Position numbers and translations under genes: made by a program | Shown: positions 62,423 through 64,000 of the stretch, one piece after another | How positions within the stretch are numbered: position 1 is the first letter of the stretch | How the letters are laid out: each line of letters opens with the position of its first letter | Assembly: GCA_902530745.1 (NCBI GenBank) | Contig: CACABO010000002.1 | Span: 98,695 to 162,694, forward strand | Direction: 5' to 3' | DNA from: an uncultured Alphaproteobacteria bacterium | Lineage (GTDB): Bacteria > Pseudomonadota > Alphaproteobacteria > HIMB59 | Length of the DNA stretch: 64,000 nt | Notes under the pieces: model-generated | The model's input: the letters and a program-made list of their open reading frames with translations, nothing else | Told to the model about the DNA's origin: nothing | The model's database searches: none

Positions 62423-63301
62423 ATGATATTTTATATCGTGAAAAATTTTTTAAGCTTTTTTTTAGTTTCTTTATTAAGTCCATTCTTTTTATTCGCAGCA
62501 GATTTGATACCAGAAAAATTGCATGGTACTTGGAGCAATGATTGTTCAAAAGAACAAGATGTTTTTATTATTACTGAAAGTAGCTACTTCAATCTCTATG
62601 AAAGTCAGGATGAAATAGACGAGTATGCGTATTTCTATCTTCAGTTTTCAGACTCAAAGAAATATAAAGATTGGATTTATCTGGATGGAGAAATATTTGA
62701 ATTTAAAAATGTTTTTATGAAACTGAATGACGATATTTTAGAGGTTGTATTCGAAGAGCAAGATAATCTAGATGGATCCTATGATTTTTTGAATAATACT
62801 AACAACACTTTTACATATGCTAAATGCGATAACACGCCTGCTAGTTTAACTCTATTATTTGGAGAGGTATTATCATATATGAATTCAAAGGCATCTTTAT
62901 CCTGTTCAAATTTCTCCAAGAATAAGGGAAAGTGCTTTGAAGATGTTTTTAGTTTTTTAGATGTCTCTGGTAATAAAGCACTTTCAAATGCTGAGATTAA
63001 TAGGGCTTCTAAACTTTTAGTTTTTTTTAGCACAATAAATGGGCAAGAATTTGATGAGGCAGGTCTGTTTGGAATAATTTCTAGTTATGCTATCACCCCC
63101 TTACTTACTAAAGTTATTTTAAATAATTTTGATTTTGACAACAGTGCAGATCTCACACTAGAAGAAATACTTCAAGACAGAGAGGGTTTATTTGATTTAG
63201 ATTTTAGTGAAAATGATCAAATAGAAATAGATAATCAAAAAATTAACGAGCAAATTAGAGATTTCATTAATAAGCTTCAAGGTTTAGGGAGTTTTTTATA
63301 A
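62423..63301 (+). CDS. Exported EF-hand-containing protein of unknown function
   Basis: 292 aa. Signal peptide LSFFLVSLLSPFFLFAA, cut before DLIPEKLHGTWSNDCSKE. The middle contains a lipocalin-like or beta-rich region (~40-130). EF-hand-like loops follow: DVSGNKALSNAEI (~172), DFDNSADLTLEEI (~240) and DFSENDQIEIDNQ (~258), close to the DxDxDG...E pattern though not all canonical. Likely a periplasmic or secreted calcium-binding protein. Not recognised beyond that. The gene is followed by the tRNA-like remnant. Confidence 0.65.
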   Translation: MIFYIVKNFLSFFLVSLLSPFFLFAADLIPEKLHGTWSNDCSKEQDVFIITESSYFNLYESQDEIDEYAYFYLQFSDSKKYKDWIYLDGEIFEFKNVFMKLNDDILEVVFEEQDNLDGSYDFLNNTNNTFTYAKCDNTPASLTLLFGEVLSYMNSKASLSCSNFSKNKGKCFEDVFSFLDVSGNKALSNAEINRASKLLVFFSTINGQEFDEAGLFGIISSYAITPLLTKVILNNFDFDNSADLTLEEILQDREGLFDLDFSENDQIEIDNQKINEQIRDFINKLQGLGSFL

Positions 63302-63308
63302 ATAAAAC

Positions 63309-63356
63309 TGCCGGTTCAGCAAGGATTCGAACCCTGACTAAATGATCCGAAGTTAT
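63309..63356 (-). pseudogene. tRNA 3'-half remnant (possible integration scar)
   Basis: On the minus strand the block has an anticodon-arm-like AATAA-CTTCGGA-TCATT, variable bases, the T arm AGGGTTCGAATCCTT and an acceptor-like GCTGAACC GGCA. The 5' half (D arm) is missing; the sequence further 5' does not fold as a tRNA. Such fragments from the anticodon loop to the 3' end are what tyrosine-recombinase elements leave as att sites. The following ~120 bases to the MORN gene hold nothing recognised. Confidence 0.5.
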
Positions 63357-63477
63357 TTCAGATTAATTATTATTTCACTATATCAACAATATTAGAGAAA
63401 AAGTTTTCACACACTTTTCGCACAATTTTTAGATAATTTGGATTGATCAATTAATGAAATTTAAATAATTTTTATCT

Positions 63478-64000
63478 GTGAAAAAATTTTTAGGATTAAT
63501 ATTACTTAGTTTTTTTTGGTGCAACATCGTTATTGCTGAATGCCAAGAGGGTGATTGTGCCAATGGAGAGGGAACTTTTACTTGGGCAAGTGGCAACCAA
63601 TACGTTGGAGAATTTAAAGATGATTTGAGACACGGACAAGGAACTTTCACTTGGGCAGATGGAGAACAATACATTGGTGAATGGCAAAATGATAAGATGC
63701 TCAAGGGAACTTACACTTATGCTAATGGTGATAAATATGTTGGAGAATATTTAGATAATTTTATAAGGCACGGACAAGGAACTTTCACTTGGGCAAGTGG
63801 CGACCAATACGTTGGAGAATGGCAAAATAATAAGAGACACGGACAAGGAACTATTACTTGGGCAGATGGAGAACAATACATTGGTGAATGGCAAAATAAT
63901 AAGATACTCAAGGGAACTTACACTTATGCGAATGGTAATAAATATGTTGGAAAATGGCAAAATAATCAGAAGCACGACGGAACTTTCACTTGGGCAAATG
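63478..64000 (+). CDS. Exported MORN-repeat protein (3' truncated by window)
   Basis: Not in the ORF track because the stop lies beyond the window. GTG 63478 opens MKKFLGLILLSFFWCNIVIA, a signal peptide, followed by ECQEGDCANGEG and seven MORN repeats (GQGTFTWADGEQYIGEW type, ~23 aa each) to the end of the window. Units repeat in sets of three (WAS-GNQYVGE, WAD-GEQYIGE, YAN-GDKYVGE), a 70-codon super-repeat seen twice. MORN repeats bind lipids or proteins; a periplasmic or surface location is inferred. The minus-strand ORFs here are shadows. Confidence 0.85.
   Translation, partial: MKKFLGLILLSFFWCNIVIAECQEGDCANGEGTFTWASGNQYVGEFKDDLRHGQGTFTWADGEQYIGEWQNDKMLKGTYTYANGDKYVGEYLDNFIRHGQGTFTWASGDQYVGEWQNNKRHGQGTITWADGEQYIGEWQNNKILKGTYTYANGNKYVGKWQNNQKHDGTFTWAN

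Noticed and set aside
63447-63975. Minus-strand Ser/Pro-rich ORFs at the right end
   Set aside because: They are antisense to the MORN repeats; the plus-strand frame has a signal peptide and clear MORN units.

Overview
The window is a contiguous piece of an AT-rich, tightly packed bacterial chromosome, most probably a streamlined marine alphaproteobacterium of the SAR11-like or HIMB59-like kind. Evidence for this is the GcrA cell-cycle regulator, the SUV3-like helicase / FdxA / CarD cluster, an FYDLN-type zinc-ribbon protein, a full ccm (system I) cytochrome c maturation operon, opine-type amino acid ABC transport, very short intergenic gaps and frequent 4-bp gene overlaps. The exact lineage is inference; no rRNA is present.

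Region 1 (1-783) is the 3' end of argG. Region 2 (795-23142) is the accessory heart of the window. It contains a lipoprotein TolC homologue carrying extra cadherin-like and SPOR domains, a 13-kb gene for a giant (about 4,300 aa) LEPR/DUF4347/VCBS surface protein with three nested beta-propellers, and three co-oriented, overlapping or abutting genes for HlyD-type adaptors, one fused to a GAF domain and one to a PqqD-like domain plus an M50 membrane metalloprotease. An unknown 306-aa protein, an MFS (UMF1-like) transporter and a winged-helix regulator follow. No ABC exporter ATPase and no RTX signal is present. A palindrome ACCCA-N3-TGGGT occurs before the giant gene, in degenerate form before the 306-aa gene, and twice before the regulator, which ties these genes into one local regulon. 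I regard this as a candidate dedicated, ABC-less export system for a giant surface protein.

Region 3 (23262-30407) holds an ABM-like protein, folD, yggT, two tandem bactofilins, and a polar/opine-type amino acid ABC system (binding protein, FAD oxidase, two permeases) whose ATPase lies on the other strand. Region 4 (30427-35601) is ccmABCDEFGH in one minus-strand operon, including a ccmD missed by the ORF track. Region 5 (35661-41905) has a histone-H1-like protein, the SUV3-like helicase, a TerB-like protein, fdxA, carD, an FYDLN protein, rpmF, recX, tRNA-Arg(CCU) and gcrA.

Region 6 (42007-59108) is housekeeping: pgk, yciB, ftsY-mtaB-dapF, ffh-rpsP-rimM-trmD-rplS-leuCDB-asd, pdxY, sodB, an RpoH-type-promoter-driven hsp20, a quinone oxidoreductase and a class III aminotransferase. 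The bS16 and bL19 proteins carry unusually long acidic C-terminal tails. Region 7 (59109-64000) is again accessory: a 41-codon membrane peptide, a possible structured RNA, a GT39-like membrane protein, a tandem PAP2 phosphatase, an exported EF-hand protein, a tRNA 3'-half remnant that looks like an attachment-site scar, and an exported MORN-repeat protein cut off by the window end. No CRISPR array, insertion sequence or rRNA was seen.
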